A DNA stretch of 64,000 nucleotides from JASGTU01 sp963821815 (GCA_963821815.1 CAWGFG010000006.1:2542001-2606000); one strand, 5' to 3'. Positions 1 through 8,270 are shown, counted from the first letter of the stretch. The notes: generated by a model not told the origin, from the letters alone. Program-made: numbers and translations.

Positions 1-495
1 GAAATTGTCGTGTACGGACCGCAGGTGATGGCAGGTTACTGGAATGCCGATGAGGAGACCGAAACGGCCATTGATAACACAGGCGGGTTGCATACCGGCG
101 ATATCGGCGTGATGGATGAGGAGTATCACTTCACGGTTGTCGATCGCAAGAAGGACCTAATCATCGCCAGCGGTTACAACGTAGTCCCGCGCGAAATCGA
201 GGAAGTGCTGTTTGCGTTTCCAAAGGTGGTCGAAGCGGCTGTCGCAGGCATCCCGCACCCCAGACGGGGAGAGACGGTCAAAGCGTTCATCGTGCTGCAG
301 CCAAAGATGACCGCTACCAAGGAAGAGATTCAGGCGTTCTGTAGGGAGCGGCTGGCTCCCTACAAAGTGCCGACAGACGTCGAGTTTCGTTTGGAGCTGC
401 CAAAGTCGCAGGTCGGCAAAGTGTTACGCCGGATCCTGGTGGAAGAAGAGCTCGCGAAGATGTCTGGCATATCGCCGGCGCCTGCAACCTCGTAA
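1..495 (+). CDS. Acyl-CoA synthetase (AMP-forming), C-terminal fragment
   Basis: This is the 3' end of a gene that enters from the left edge; the frame is open from base 1 and stops at 495 (164 residues visible). It shows the C-terminal part of the ANL superfamily: the TGDIG hinge-region motif, the DRKKDLI block that precedes the small C-terminal domain, the GYNVVPREIEEVL block, and near the end SQVGKVLRR, whose Lys is the residue that contacts the acyl-adenylate. By family, such enzymes activate a fatty acid with ATP and pass it to CoA. The YGPQVMAGYWN stretch and the overall pattern resemble long-chain fatty-acyl-CoA ligases (FadD type), but the acyl-binding pocket lies outside the window, so chain length cannot be judged. 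It converges on the minus-strand genes to its right. Confidence 0.9.
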   Translation, partial: EIVVYGPQVMAGYWNADEETETAIDNTGGLHTGDIGVMDEEYHFTVVDRKKDLIIASGYNVVPREIEEVLFAFPKVVEAAVAGIPHPRRGETVKAFIVLQPKMTATKEEIQAFCRERLAPYKVPTDVEFRLELPKSQVGKVLRRILVEEELAKMSGISPAPATS

Positions 496-565
496 GAACC
501 ACCCGTTCCCTTCGCTGATTCACGAATCAATTGTTAACAAAACAAGTCAGGCAACGAGACGAGAA

Positions 566-591
566 ACGGGGGACAGAATTCTGTCCCCCGT
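566..591. repeat. Perfect 26-bp palindrome between convergent genes
   Basis: Bases 566-578 are the exact reverse complement of 579-591; the core is GGGGGACAGAATT with an EcoRI-like centre. There is no loop and no clean T-tract, so it is not a textbook terminator. It lies between the acyl-CoA ligase end and the small minus-strand gene at 605. It could be a bidirectional transcription stop, a protein-binding palindrome, or a REP-like scar of the GGGGACAG class that I recall near RAYT-type transposases. No transposase is present here. Confidence 0.7.
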
Positions 592-604
592 GCTGATTCT
601 GATT

Positions 605-802
605 CTATTTGCTTCTGTCGATTGCGAGCCGCAGTCGATATTCTTCTGCTTGCAGCTTGTCTAGTTCGTCCTGCAGGTTGCTGATGCGTCTCGAACTTGC
701 ATTCTCACCCTTGGACTGCTCCTGCGACAGCTCTCGCTGCAAGCGGTTGATGCGTGCGATGACCTCATTCTTACGGGCGATGAGTTCGAAGCGACTGCTC
801 AT
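605..802 (-). CDS. Small coiled-coil protein, 65 aa, unknown function
   Basis: A 65-residue product that is almost entirely charged heptad-like helix (ISNLQDELDKLQAEEYRLRL), with no signal peptide and no cysteine or metal motif. It starts at ATG 802; an AGGAA element about 10 bases upstream is the best ribosome-binding site. It lies downstream of tatC on the same strand, 60 bp past the end of the acidic tatC tail, so it may be the last gene of that transcription unit. I do not recognise the family. Its amino-acid composition is coherent and it does not overlap another gene, which favours a real gene. Confidence 0.55.
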   Translation of the reverse strand: MSSRFELIARKNEVIARINRLQRELSQEQSKGENASSRRISNLQDELDKLQAEEYRLRLAIDRSK

Positions 803-862
803 TTCCCTAACAGTTCCTGCGTTGCAGAAGTCCCCGTGGCGAAAGCCATTCGGACCTGTGCA

Positions 863-2268
863 CTAGCTGTCCTTCCGAGGAGAGGCGTCTTCGTCTTCAT
901 CTTCGGCGTAGGCTTCTCCCGTGTCCGCAGGCGTACGTTCTTCTTCAGAGACGTCATCCATAGACTCATCCGTTGTCACATCTGAAGTCTCATCCGAATC
1001 AGTCTCGACCAAAGCTGTCACGTCCTCGGTGACTTCGTCCAAGGCAACCGGTTCTTCCGCAACCAACTCACCAGGCTCCTCAGTAGACGCTTCATCAACC
1101 TCTTCATCTACGCTGAACTCGTCGGCAACCGGAGCGTTGTCCTCTGCTTCGCCTTCCGCCGAGGGCACAGGTTCGTTCTCGGAAATTGCATCTACCAGCG
1201 TACTCGGAACCTCAGCGGTCCCAGCCGCATCATCCGTAGCCTCGGGTATCGCTTCCGACTCTGCTTCCGACTCGCTACCGTCTCTTCATCCGACGGCTCA
1301 ACATCCGTAGCAGCTTCTTCGCCGACCCCGATTGAGGTGGTTTCGACCGACGCTGTCGCTGGTTCCTCCGCGCTGGCGTCAGAGGGTTCTACCGGCGACT
1401 TCTTTGCCGATCCGCCCTTCGGCGGTCCACCCTTGGGCGGATTGTCATCAGGCGGCGAGTCATCGTCCGAATCGTCATCGCGATACTCATCCGGAATGAA
1501 GCCCTCGCTGAAGTCACGCGGCTCTCGCGGTCGATAGAGCATATAGGCGACACCGACACTGAAGAAGAAAAGAACGATCAGCGGCGCCATGACGATTGTC
1601 ATGTTTACCGGGTCAACCGTCGGTGTAATAAAGGCTGCCGCTATCGCGATGATCACAACAGCTTGACGCCATAAGCGTAACAAATTCCAACCACTTACAA
1701 GACCGATTCGCGCCAGGAAACCAACAACCAGCGGCGCCTGAAACGCGACGCCAATCCAGAAAGTTATGCGGGTTATGAAGCCAATATACAGCGACGCGGT
1801 CCACTCGGTACGGATATTGTTGCCGCCGAACCCCTGCAAGAAACGAACTGCTGGGGGAATCATGACAAAGAATGCGAAGACGACGCCAGTGATGAACAGG
1901 AGCATGGCGCCCGGAAGAATCAGCAACAGCGCGCGCCGTTCATGCGGGTATAGACCAGGCGTGATGAACGCAATAACCTGATACATGATAATCGGCATGG
2001 CAACGGCGGCGCCAGTAGACAACGCCACTTTGAAGAAAACGACGAGGTTATCAGTGGGACCAATGGCCTGCGGAATATAGCCACCTAATGGCTGATTCAG
2101 AATCTCGACAATATCCCACGCGAAAATCATCGCAACCAGTGTTGCGATGATAACAGCGCCGCCTATCCACATGAGTCGTGTCCGGAGCTCAATTAAGTGC
2201 TCCATCAACGTCATGTTGCTCTCTTCTACTGGGTCGAGTTGGTCAGCTGCACCGGCTTGCTGACTCAT
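863..2268 (-). CDS. tatC: Sec-independent translocase TatC with long acidic tail; frame broken near 1271-1286
   Basis: Residues 1-250 are a canonical TatC, the six-helix core that recognises twin-arginine signal peptides and forms the Tat export complex with TatB. The EHLIELRTRL signature is at residues 23-32 and the ITPGLYPHERR loop near 102-112. From about residue 251 a hydrophilic tail begins (Gly/Pro/Lys repeats, then Glu/Asp/Thr/Ser). Near base 1280 the reading frame flips from acidic to an implausible basic end (SRKQSRKRYPRLR). The acidic composition continues without interruption in the -1 frame down to the stop at 863. One missing base restores a protein of about 468 residues. The start overlaps the tatB stop by four bases (ATGA, 2265-2268). 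Most TatC proteins are near 250 residues, so the tail is unusual. The core call is secure; the tail joining is inferred. Confidence 0.9.
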
Positions 2269-3080
2269 CCTTCATCCTCGGTTGTTTTGGCCGCTCCATT
2301 CACGCTTGTCTTGGCTGAACTAGCCTTGGTCTTTGTGTCGGTTGCGACTGGATCAGATTGTGCATTCGATGATGCTATATCGACGGGTTGGTCACCGTCA
2401 CTTCTGGCGACCGTGGCAGGCGGCGCCATAATTGAGCGCTCCAACTCTGCCAGAGGACGCTCATTGGATTCGGTTTCCTTCGAAGCGTTCGTGGCGGGTT
2501 TTGACTCAATGTCCCCGTTCTTGGCGAGTTGATCACCAGCAGCAACGCCTGCGGCTGCAGCGCCAGCAATCGCTGACTCTTCTGCCACAGATTCACCGTT
2601 CTTTACTGGTTCCACGTCCGTCTCTGGCTTGCTCGTCGTGCTGGCATCGTTTTTCGTGTTATCTGCGCTTGACGCCGATGTAGCCGGTTTCGCGTTGCTT
2701 GTCTTCGTCGTACTTGTTTTCGCCGAACTCGACTTAACGGCAGCGGGCTTTGTGGTGCTTGACTTGGAAGAACTGTATTTGGAGGAAGCGGGCTTCTTGG
2801 TCTTCTTTATGCCAGCCGCTTCCTGCGTACGCTCCATCTCGTCATCCAGTTCCTTGGCAAAGCCCTCGATCATCTTCTGCGGATTCAAGTCTTCTAAATC
2901 CTTGAATTCCTCGCCAAGCTGTGAGGTCAATTCCCCGGATAGATTACGGAAATAGCGCCAATATTTCATCACCTCGCGGATTGTTCCAGGCAGCCGCTGC
3001 GGCCCCAATACAATGAGCGCAATAAACACGATAAGGAACAATTCCATTGGACCGAGGCCGAAAAAGCTATTCATGTTCAA
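2265..3080 (-). CDS. tatB: TatA/B-family twin-arginine translocase subunit with Ser/Thr/Lys-rich tail
   Basis: The N-terminus has the single membrane helix (about residues 10-28) followed by the LGPQRLP hinge and an amphipathic helix, the hallmark of TatA/B proteins. The GPxRLP form and its place directly before tatC favour TatB, which hands the signal peptide to TatC. Residues from about 95 onward are a low-complexity Ser/Thr/Ala/Lys tail (repeats such as KSSTTKPA and KTSTTKTS), making the protein 271 residues against 90-180 for most relatives. It starts one base after the nusB stop and overlaps tatC by four bases, so nusB-tatB-tatC are probably co-transcribed. TatA-type function cannot be excluded, since no separate tatA lies in the window. 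Confidence 0.88.
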   Translation of the reverse strand: MNMNSFFGLGPMELFLIVFIALIVLGPQRLPGTIREVMKYWRYFRNLSGELTSQLGEEFKDLEDLNPQKMIEGFAKELDDEMERTQEAAGIKKTKKPASSKYSSSKSSTTKPAAVKSSSAKTSTTKTSNAKPATSASSADNTKNDASTTSKPETDVEPVKNGESVAEESAIAGAAAAGVAAGDQLAKNGDIESKPATNASKETESNERPLAELERSIMAPPATVARSDGDQPVDIASSNAQSDPVATDTKTKASSAKTSVNGAAKTTEDEG

Positions 3081-3081
3081 C

Positions 3082-3582
3082 TCAAAATACTCTATCGCCG
3101 ACTTCGTTTAGTGCGGCGCCGATTACTCCATTGATGAATCGCGGGCTGCTATCGCTGCCAAAAAGCTTGGCCAATTCAATCGCCTCGTTGATAACCGCTT
3201 TCGTCGGTGCATCCGACTCCCGGCTGCCAATCTCAAACAGTGACATGCGCAGGATGTTCCGGTCAATAATCGCGATCTGGTCGATAGGCCATTCAGGTGC
3301 GTACTTACAGATCAGCGCGTCTAGCCGCTCTTTATGCTTCACGGCGCCAACGACCAGCCATCGGAAAAAATCTGCGCCTTGAGCGCCAAGCGGAACCATT
3401 TCCAGCCGTCGATCAATGACATAGCCCGGCGCGTGGTTCACACTGTCGATCTCAAACAGCGCCTGAAGCGCCAGCCTTCTCGCTTGCCGCCGTTCAAATA
3501 TACGCTGATTATGCTCGTCGCCGTGTGTGATGCTTTCGGTCGACCCGTTCGTAAGATGTTCTATATTCAAAGGATTTGACAT
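3082..3582 (-). CDS. nusB: Transcription antitermination factor NusB
   Basis: NusB binds boxA RNA with ribosomal protein S10 and supports rRNA transcription antitermination. The all-helical fold is recognisable from RRQARRLALQALFEID at the start of the domain (about residue 32), then WPIDQIAIIDRNILRMSLFEI, then the conserved KAVINEAIELAKLFGSDSS..FINGVIG block. Length is 166 residues, slightly more than the typical 130-150 because of about 28 extra N-terminal residues that contain no known motif. The annotated ATG at 3582 lacks a good Shine-Dalgarno sequence, so the true start might be internal. It is followed immediately by tatB. Confidence 0.93.
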   Translation of the reverse strand: MSNPLNIEHLTNGSTESITHGDEHNQRIFERRQARRLALQALFEIDSVNHAPGYVIDRRLEMVPLGAQGADFFRWLVVGAVKHKERLDALICKYAPEWPIDQIAIIDRNILRMSLFEIGSRESDAPTKAVINEAIELAKLFGSDSSPRFINGVIGAALNEVGDRVF

Positions 3583-3635
3583 CGCGGAGGATCTGGCTAA
3601 GTAGGCTTTTCGTTGGGGCCCATCGTGTGGGCATC

Positions 3636-4382
3636 CTACATCATAACCAATCCACCGTCAATAGTTAGGACTTGTCCGGTGATAAAACTTGAACGATCAT
3701 CCGCCAAGAATGCGACGGCCCATGCAACTTCTTCCGGCGTCCCCATGCGACCAAGCGGAGTCGCCTCAATGATGCGCTTGTGCTGGTCTTCGCTGAGCGT
3801 ATCCGTCAGAGACGTTGGGATGAAACCAGGCGCCACAGCGTTCACCGTAATGTTGCGGCTGGCAACTTCCCGTGCAAGGCTCTTTGTAAAGCCGATGATG
3901 CCAGCCTTGCTTGCTGCGTAATTTGCTTGACCTGCCTGTCCTGTTAAGCCTACCACGCTCGTGACATTGATTATGCGGCCCGCACGCTTACGAATCATAC
4001 CGCGAATGGCCGCTTTTGACACGGCGTAAACACTGCGCAAATTTGTATCTATGACTGTGTCCCAGGCTTCTTCAGACATGGACATGAGCAGCGTGTCGCG
4101 CGTGGTACCGGCATTGTTGACCAGAATATCCAGTCCGCCGAGTTCGCTTTGCACCTGCTTGACCAGCTCAGCCGCCTGGTTGGCATCGGCCACGTCAGCT
4201 TGATAGAGTGCGCCTTCGCCACCGGCATCTCGTATCGCTTCAAGAACGGCTTTGCCGCCGTCTGCGTTCCCGCGATAGTGCACAGCGACCTTTGCACCGC
4301 TCGACGCTAGTTCCCGGGCGATCGCCGCGCCGATGCCGCTGCTGCTACCGGTTACCAACGCTACCTTATCTGCCAGATCCAT
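3636..4382 (-). CDS. fabG: 3-oxoacyl-ACP reductase FabG
   Basis: A 248-residue short-chain dehydrogenase that catalyses NADPH-dependent reduction of 3-oxoacyl-ACP in type II fatty-acid synthesis. The nucleotide-binding motif TGSSSGIG is at residues 11-18, NNAG at 89-92, and the catalytic tetrad is N114, S142, Y155 and K159 (YAASK). The C-terminal ITGQVLTIDGG motif is typical of FabG. The start ATG at 4382 is preceded by an AAGGGAAAGG ribosome-binding region. It lies downstream of fabD on the same strand with 167 bp between them and has its own candidate -10 element at 4412-4417. Identity as FabG rather than another SDR is supported by the fabD-fabG order. Confidence 0.95.
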   Translation of the reverse strand: MDLADKVALVTGSSSGIGAAIARELASSGAKVAVHYRGNADGGKAVLEAIRDAGGEGALYQADVADANQAAELVKQVQSELGGLDILVNNAGTTRDTLLMSMSEEAWDTVIDTNLRSVYAVSKAAIRGMIRKRAGRIINVTSVVGLTGQAGQANYAASKAGIIGFTKSLAREVASRNITVNAVAPGFIPTSLTDTLSEDQHKRIIEATPLGRMGTPEEVAWAVAFLADDRSSFITGQVLTIDGGLVMM

Positions 4383-4411
4383 GACCTTTCCCTTTACACT
4401 AGATGCCGGAC

Positions 4412-4417
4412 ATTATA
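4412..4417 (-). promoter_or_regulatory. Candidate -10 box for fabG
   Basis: On the minus strand this reads TATAAT, set in a 10-bp palindrome (CATTATAATG). The distance to the fabG ATG (about 30 bp) fits a short leader with the ribosome-binding site. The -35 region at the expected spacing is weak, so this may be an internal promoter in the fabD-fabG interval. Confidence 0.4.
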
Positions 4418-4549
4418 ATGGCATCCGTTGCAGAGTACGAATGAAGCGTGCGATCATATCCCCTTCTAAGTGCGATTCAATTGCCGATAATAGGCTCGAC
4501 GAGGAGCATTTGCAACCTCCTACAGTATAACTAGTCGCGCGAACCGCAG

Positions 4550-5548
4550 CTACTGACCTGCCGATAACCACGCGGCATATGCCTTCACGCCAGCAACGTC
4601 GCCGACTGAATGACGACCGGCCTTCCGATCAACGCGTCGCGCAAGTCCAACCAGCACCTGACCGGCGCCGATCTCGACGAAATCTGTTACGCCTTGATTC
4701 AACATGAATTGCATTGTCTCTGTCCAGCGCACCGGACCAGTTAGCTGCGAGACGAGCTCACTTCGGATTGCACCTAAATCGCTTAACGTTGAAGCGGTTG
4801 TGTTTCCGATTACTGGGACAGACGGCGTGTTCATGGCAGCTTCTGCAACGGCACGGCTCAAGCCGGGTATTGCAGAGTCCATCAAAGGGCTATGTGAAGC
4901 GATGCTGACTGCCAGCTGAACAACCTTACGCGCGCCAGCCTCTACAAGAGCCGTCATCGCGCAGGTCATACCGGCTTCGTCACCGGAAATAACAATCTGG
5001 CCGGGGCAGTTGTCATTGGCAATCTGGACCAAATCGCCTTGGCTACGACAGTCGGCACAGACGCCGGCTACCTGTTCCTGTTCCAAACCAAGAATTGCAG
5101 CCATCATACCCGGTCGCCGCTCACCCGCTTCCTTCATGAGCTGTCCACGCACTCGCACCAGTTTCAACCCATCTTCGTAGCTCAGAACGCCTGCCGCGAC
5201 CAGCGCCGAATACTCGCCCATGCTGTGACCCGCCACAAACACAGAACTGGCATGGGCCGTACTGTCTACGGCGCCGCCCAGCTCAGCTTCCAAGGCGCGC
5301 ATGGCGGCTATGCTCGTGGCAAGAAGCGCAGGTTGCGCATTGATCGTATCCGTGAGTTCACTATCCGGGCCGTTGAAGCAGAGATCGCTCACCGGAAAGC
5401 CCAGTATCTCATCGGCCTCTTCAAATGCATCTTGCGCTGACGGATACGCAGCGGCTAAGTCCTGGCCCATACCAACAAACTGGCTTCCCTGTCCCGGAAA
5501 CAGATAGGCAACGGACGGCTTGGCAGTGATGAATGCATAGCCTGACAT
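4550..5548 (-). CDS. fabD: Malonyl-CoA:ACP transacylase FabD
   Basis: Transfers malonyl groups from CoA to acyl carrier protein for chain extension. Numbering from ATG 5548, the oxyanion motif FPGQGSQ is at 17-23, the nucleophile lies in GHSMGE (S109), the carboxylate-binding arginine is R134 (RVRGQLM), and the general base is H219 (IASHSP). A late N-T motif (VIGNT) is also present. The length of 332 residues is normal. I chose ATG 5548 because GAGGGGG lies seven bases upstream; an in-frame ATG at 5566 is possible but lacks this site. Together with rpmF upstream and fabG downstream it reproduces the common yceD-rpmF-fab order, although plsX and fabH are not in the interval. Confidence 0.95.
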   Translation of the reverse strand: MSGYAFITAKPSVAYLFPGQGSQFVGMGQDLAAAYPSAQDAFEEADEILGFPVSDLCFNGPDSELTDTINAQPALLATSIAAMRALEAELGGAVDSTAHASSVFVAGHSMGEYSALVAAGVLSYEDGLKLVRVRGQLMKEAGERRPGMMAAILGLEQEQVAGVCADCRSQGDLVQIANDNCPGQIVISGDEAGMTCAMTALVEAGARKVVQLAVSIASHSPLMDSAIPGLSRAVAEAAMNTPSVPVIGNTTASTLSDLGAIRSELVSQLTGPVRWTETMQFMLNQGVTDFVEIGAGQVLVGLARRVDRKAGRHSVGDVAGVKAYAAWLSAGQ

Positions 5549-5627
5549 ACTTACCCCCTCACCCAATGAAATGCTGCGAGGAAACTATGCGGCTCAAGTC
5601 CCCTGATCGGACTGCCGCCGCATATGC

Positions 5628-5662
5628 AAAACGGGATGAGGCTATATCTGCCAAATCCCGTT
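5628..5662 (-). terminator. Hairpin downstream of rpmF
   Basis: AACGGGAT (5630-5637) pairs with ATCCCGTT (5655-5662) across a 17-base loop; on the minus strand the stem is followed by TT and a T-rich stretch. It sits between rpmF and fabD and may partly stop transcription coming from rpmF. Confidence 0.4.
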
Positions 5663-5762
5663 GAATGCAAATCCTTTTCAGCGCGATGAACGACGTTTTA
5701 GCGTCCCGGTTCAAAATCGCACTCCGAGTTCCGATATCGTGTCGAAAGCGAATTGCAGACGA

Positions 5763-5948
5763 CTACTCTTCCTTAATCTTTACGATCTGGCGACCCTTGT
5801 ATTGTCCACAATGTGGGCAGGCGCGATGGGGCAAGATCTTCGCGTGACAATTGCTGCACACGATTAGATTTGGTGTGCCGAGCGAATCATGCGCTCTACG
5901 TCGGTTGCGACGGCCTTTGCTAATTTTTCTCTTTGGAAGTGGTCCCAT
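5763..5948 (-). CDS. rpmF: 50S ribosomal protein L32
   Basis: A 61-residue basic protein. It has the L32 start MGPLPKRKISKGRRNRRRAH and a four-cysteine zinc ribbon (C31, C34, C44, C47), so this is the zinc-binding form of L32. It is a component of the large ribosomal subunit. It lies 172 bp downstream of yceD and upstream of fabD, the classic neighbourhood that links ribosome assembly with fatty-acid synthesis genes. Confidence 0.95.
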   Translation of the reverse strand: MGPLPKRKISKGRRNRRRAHDSLGTPNLIVCSNCHAKILPHRACPHCGQYKGRQIVKIKEE

Positions 5949-6120
5949 TTCAATCCCTCACAGTTCTGCTGGCCATTTCCCCGTCCAGGTCGCTTCCTAC
6001 ATTAACCTGCGACCAGAATATGTGCCAGATACGTTCGTATATTCTCTAACTCAATTGCGATTCGTGATAATACGTTCTACTACAGCAATCTAGGTTCGCA
6101 CTCATCAAGCTCGCGCAAGT

Positions 6121-6729
6121 TTATTCCGATCCTTCCATTCGCCGCCGCAACTCGAGCAGCGCTGCCCATCTCGGATCAACAGATTCGGACTCTTGGTCCT
6201 CAGCTTCCATCTCTTCCGAAACAGTCACGTCCAGGTCTTCCTGCTCTTCTCGAATACTCGCCAGATAAGCCGTCAGATTTGGACACTCGCCTTCGCCCTC
6301 CCAGTTACAGCCTGGATACATAGGCATGACAAGCCAAATGCGCTGGCGAACAACCTCGGAAATATCGAGGATGTGTTGCTCATCGATCAGCAACGCCTCG
6401 TCTTCCAACTCATCCGACTCGCCCTCAAACTCGTCCGGCGTGATGTAACGCCCGGTACTTACTTCGGTCAGCGGACGAAAACATTCCTCGAACTCCAGCC
6501 GCACAGGCGATGCAATAGGCTCTAAGCAGCGGTTACATGTAACGCGAATCGCTGTGCTCAGGTTGCCTTTGACCATGACGCCCGAATGCGTGCGTAGTAG
6601 CTGCATATCACCGACCAACGGCCCCAGGACATCGAGTTCCTCGTCCAAGTCGCCGATATCCTCAACCAGTTCGAACTTGCGAACTGAGCCAATTGGTTCC
6701 TTCAATAATTGGGCAACGTTGAACTGCAT
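6121..6729 (-). CDS. yceD: YceD/DUF177 family protein (large-subunit rRNA accumulation)
   Basis: A 202-residue DUF177 protein. The family is linked to accumulation of 23S rRNA and almost always precedes rpmF, as it does here. Visible features are the CNRC pair (C65, C68) that precedes the EPIASPVRLEFEECF strand, the acidic central region, a C-terminal cysteine pair within PGCNWEGEGECPN, and the terminal DPRWAALLELR motif shared by the family. Between these is an acidic insert (EEQEDLDVTVSEEMEAEDQE). The start ATG at 6729 has AAGGACGG about seven bases upstream. A strong promoter lies at 6907-6935, which would give a leader of about 170 bases. Confidence 0.9.
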   Translation of the reverse strand: MQFNVAQLLKEPIGSVRKFELVEDIGDLDEELDVLGPLVGDMQLLRTHSGVMVKGNLSTAIRVTCNRCLEPIASPVRLEFEECFRPLTEVSTGRYITPDEFEGESDELEDEALLIDEQHILDISEVVRQRIWLVMPMYPGCNWEGEGECPNLTAYLASIREEQEDLDVTVSEEMEAEDQESESVDPRWAALLELRRRMEGSE

Positions 6730-6906
6730 ACCACACCGTCCTTGCCAAGCAAAGACTCTTCAATCCCCACACTGTCAATGGTTACGTTTGCACTCATGAG
6801 CCTTGCACAAGCCCGGACACAACCACATTGTCCACTCTCAATAGCCCGCAATCATAGGCGCACAACACGCGAACACGCCCGCCTACCGACTGGCAGACAG
6901 ACGTGT

Positions 6907-6935
6907 AGTATAGCTGTGAAATGCACCAATGTCAA
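6907..6935 (-). promoter_or_regulatory. Sigma70-type promoter for yceD-rpmF
   Basis: On the minus strand TTGACA (6930-6935) and TATACT (6907-6912) are separated by exactly 17 bp. The -35 box overlaps the stop codon of the upstream helical-protein gene. Transcription would begin near 6900, about 170 bases before the yceD start. Confidence 0.75.
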
Positions 6936-7519
6936 AAGAGCCGCGCGATAATCCTGCCGGCAACTATCCGTCGAATAGCACCTTTTTCTACGCTGGTTTC
7001 TACATCGGACGCTGGCTCGTCATCCTCGGTCTGGCTCGGTTCCGGGCTTGGCGTCTTCGGAGCCGGCTTAGGTTCGACATGTTGAGACAGGACCCGGATG
7101 TCGTTGTCGACATGCTCGGTGACAGATTGGATATGCTTGCGCAGCTCCTGCAGCTTATCCACCGCGTATTGATTGGCCTCGTTGATACGTCGGTTAGCCT
7201 CGTTTCGACCATGTGCTAGGATGTTTTCCTGCTCCTTGTTTGCTAGCGCCAACATGCCGCGCTCACTCAACAGTTCGCGCTGGCGTCGCTTGGCCTCTGC
7301 AACGATTCCCTCGGCTTCCGCTTTGGCTTCCGCAAGAATGCGGTCTCGTTCGGCAAGGGTTTTTTCGCCTTCGCGGATGGAACTTGGCACATTGATACGA
7401 ATTCGATCGATGAGCTGATCCATGTCCACGCCACGCACAGCTCGATAAGGCGTAAACGGAATCGACCAACCGCTCTTGACCAAGTCAGCCAATTGATCGA
7501 CAAGTTGTAAGATAGCGAT
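6932..7519 (-). CDS. Helical coiled-coil protein, likely with an ATC start codon
   Basis: About 195 residues dominated by a long charged helix (GEKTLAERDRILAEAKAEAE and following), reminiscent of ATP-synthase b-subunit or DivIVA-like stalks. A Pro/acidic linker and a short hydrophobic-basic end (RIIARLF) follow. Similar proteins occur beside coaD in Chloroflexota as far as I recall; the function is unknown. The recognisable N-terminus (ILQLVDQLADLVKSG) extends upstream of the first TTG at 7492. An AAGGAGG (7525-7531) lies five bases before an in-frame ATC at 7517-7519. So translation either begins at ATC, or an ATG has been misread or mutated there. The gene lies between coaD and yceD. Confidence 0.7.
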   Translation of the reverse strand: MAILQLVDQLADLVKSGWSIPFTPYRAVRGVDMDQLIDRIRINVPSSIREGEKTLAERDRILAEAKAEAEGIVAEAKRRQRELLSERGMLALANKEQENILAHGRNEANRRINEANQYAVDKLQELRKHIQSVTEHVDNDIRVLSQHVEPKPAPKTPSPEPSQTEDDEPASDVETSVEKGAIRRIVAGRIIARLF

Positions 7520-7614
7520 GGCTTCCTCCTTCGCAACCCATAACGTTCAGGATAAGCGAGCATACGCGCCGTTAGTGCGTAAACCTGTGCCCATCCTGAT
7601 ACGCTGCAGATGTA

Positions 7615-8157
7615 CTATTCGTGATGAGCGAGCTTACCTCTGCTCTTGGTCACGACCGACACACCGTCCTTGACGCCCGCCTCCGGGTACTTCTCGCGCA
7701 GCGCTTCCAACACATGGACCGGCGCCCATCTATCCACATCACCGCCAAGACTGGCAATCTCTTTCAAAATCGTAGCGCTGAGGTATGCGTAACTATCGTT
7801 GCAGAAGAGGCACATCAGTTCAACATTAGGTGCTATCTGATTGTTCGCCCAGCCGATCTGCAGTTCGAATTCAAAGTCGGCTACATTACGTAGCCCGCGC
7901 ACCATCACCTCGGCGCCGATATTCCTGGCACACTCCACAGTCAGACCGCGGTAACTCGTGATGCTGATGTTGGGAATATGAGTAAAAGCCTTGGTTGCCA
8001 GTTCTAGCCGCTCATCTGTGTTGAAGAGAAGCTTTTTGGGTGGTGCGTCATAAATTGCGATAACTAATTCATCGAATAGATGGCTTGCCCGAGTTGCGAT
8101 GTCAATGTGACCATTGTGAATTGGATCGAATGTGCCTGGATACATGGCCCGTGTCAT
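7615..8157 (-). CDS. coaD: Phosphopantetheine adenylyltransferase
   Basis: Catalyses the fourth step of coenzyme A synthesis, joining ATP and 4'-phosphopantetheine to give dephospho-CoA. The nucleotidyltransferase motif is clear near the start: PGTFDPIHNGHID, with the H14..H17 pair. It is followed by MVRGLRNVADFEFE and the ATP-binding YAYLSATILKEIASLGGD block. The length of 180 residues is about 20 more than E. coli CoaD because of a C-terminal extension rich in Lys and His. The start ATG at 8157 is preceded by AAGGGA. It lies 113 bp downstream of hemW on the same strand. Confidence 0.95.
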   Translation of the reverse strand: MTRAMYPGTFDPIHNGHIDIATRASHLFDELVIAIYDAPPKKLLFNTDERLELATKAFTHIPNISITSYRGLTVECARNIGAEVMVRGLRNVADFEFELQIGWANNQIAPNVELMCLFCNDSYAYLSATILKEIASLGGDVDRWAPVHVLEALREKYPEAGVKDGVSVVTKSRGKLAHHE

Positions 8158-8270
8158 GGCCGCAGTCCCTTCATCCCTTGTTCATTGGCGCACTGAACGC
8201 AAGCCGACCGGACCGCTTCCAGCAACTCGGTCCTGCTATCGCTACACGTCATCGTGACACGTCTGGCAGT

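Noticed and set aside
863..1168. Separate acidic 101-residue protein starting at a GTG
   Set aside because: The same frame stays open upstream to about 1285 with the same acidic composition and no ribosome-binding site, and it joins the tatC tail if one base is restored.
5039..5440. 133-residue plus-strand frame inside fabD
   Set aside because: It lies entirely antisense to a well-supported fabD with all catalytic motifs.
6707..6799. Short leader peptide (about 31 residues) upstream of and overlapping yceD
   Set aside because: It begins with ATG but has no convincing ribosome-binding site and no conserved sequence that I recognise.
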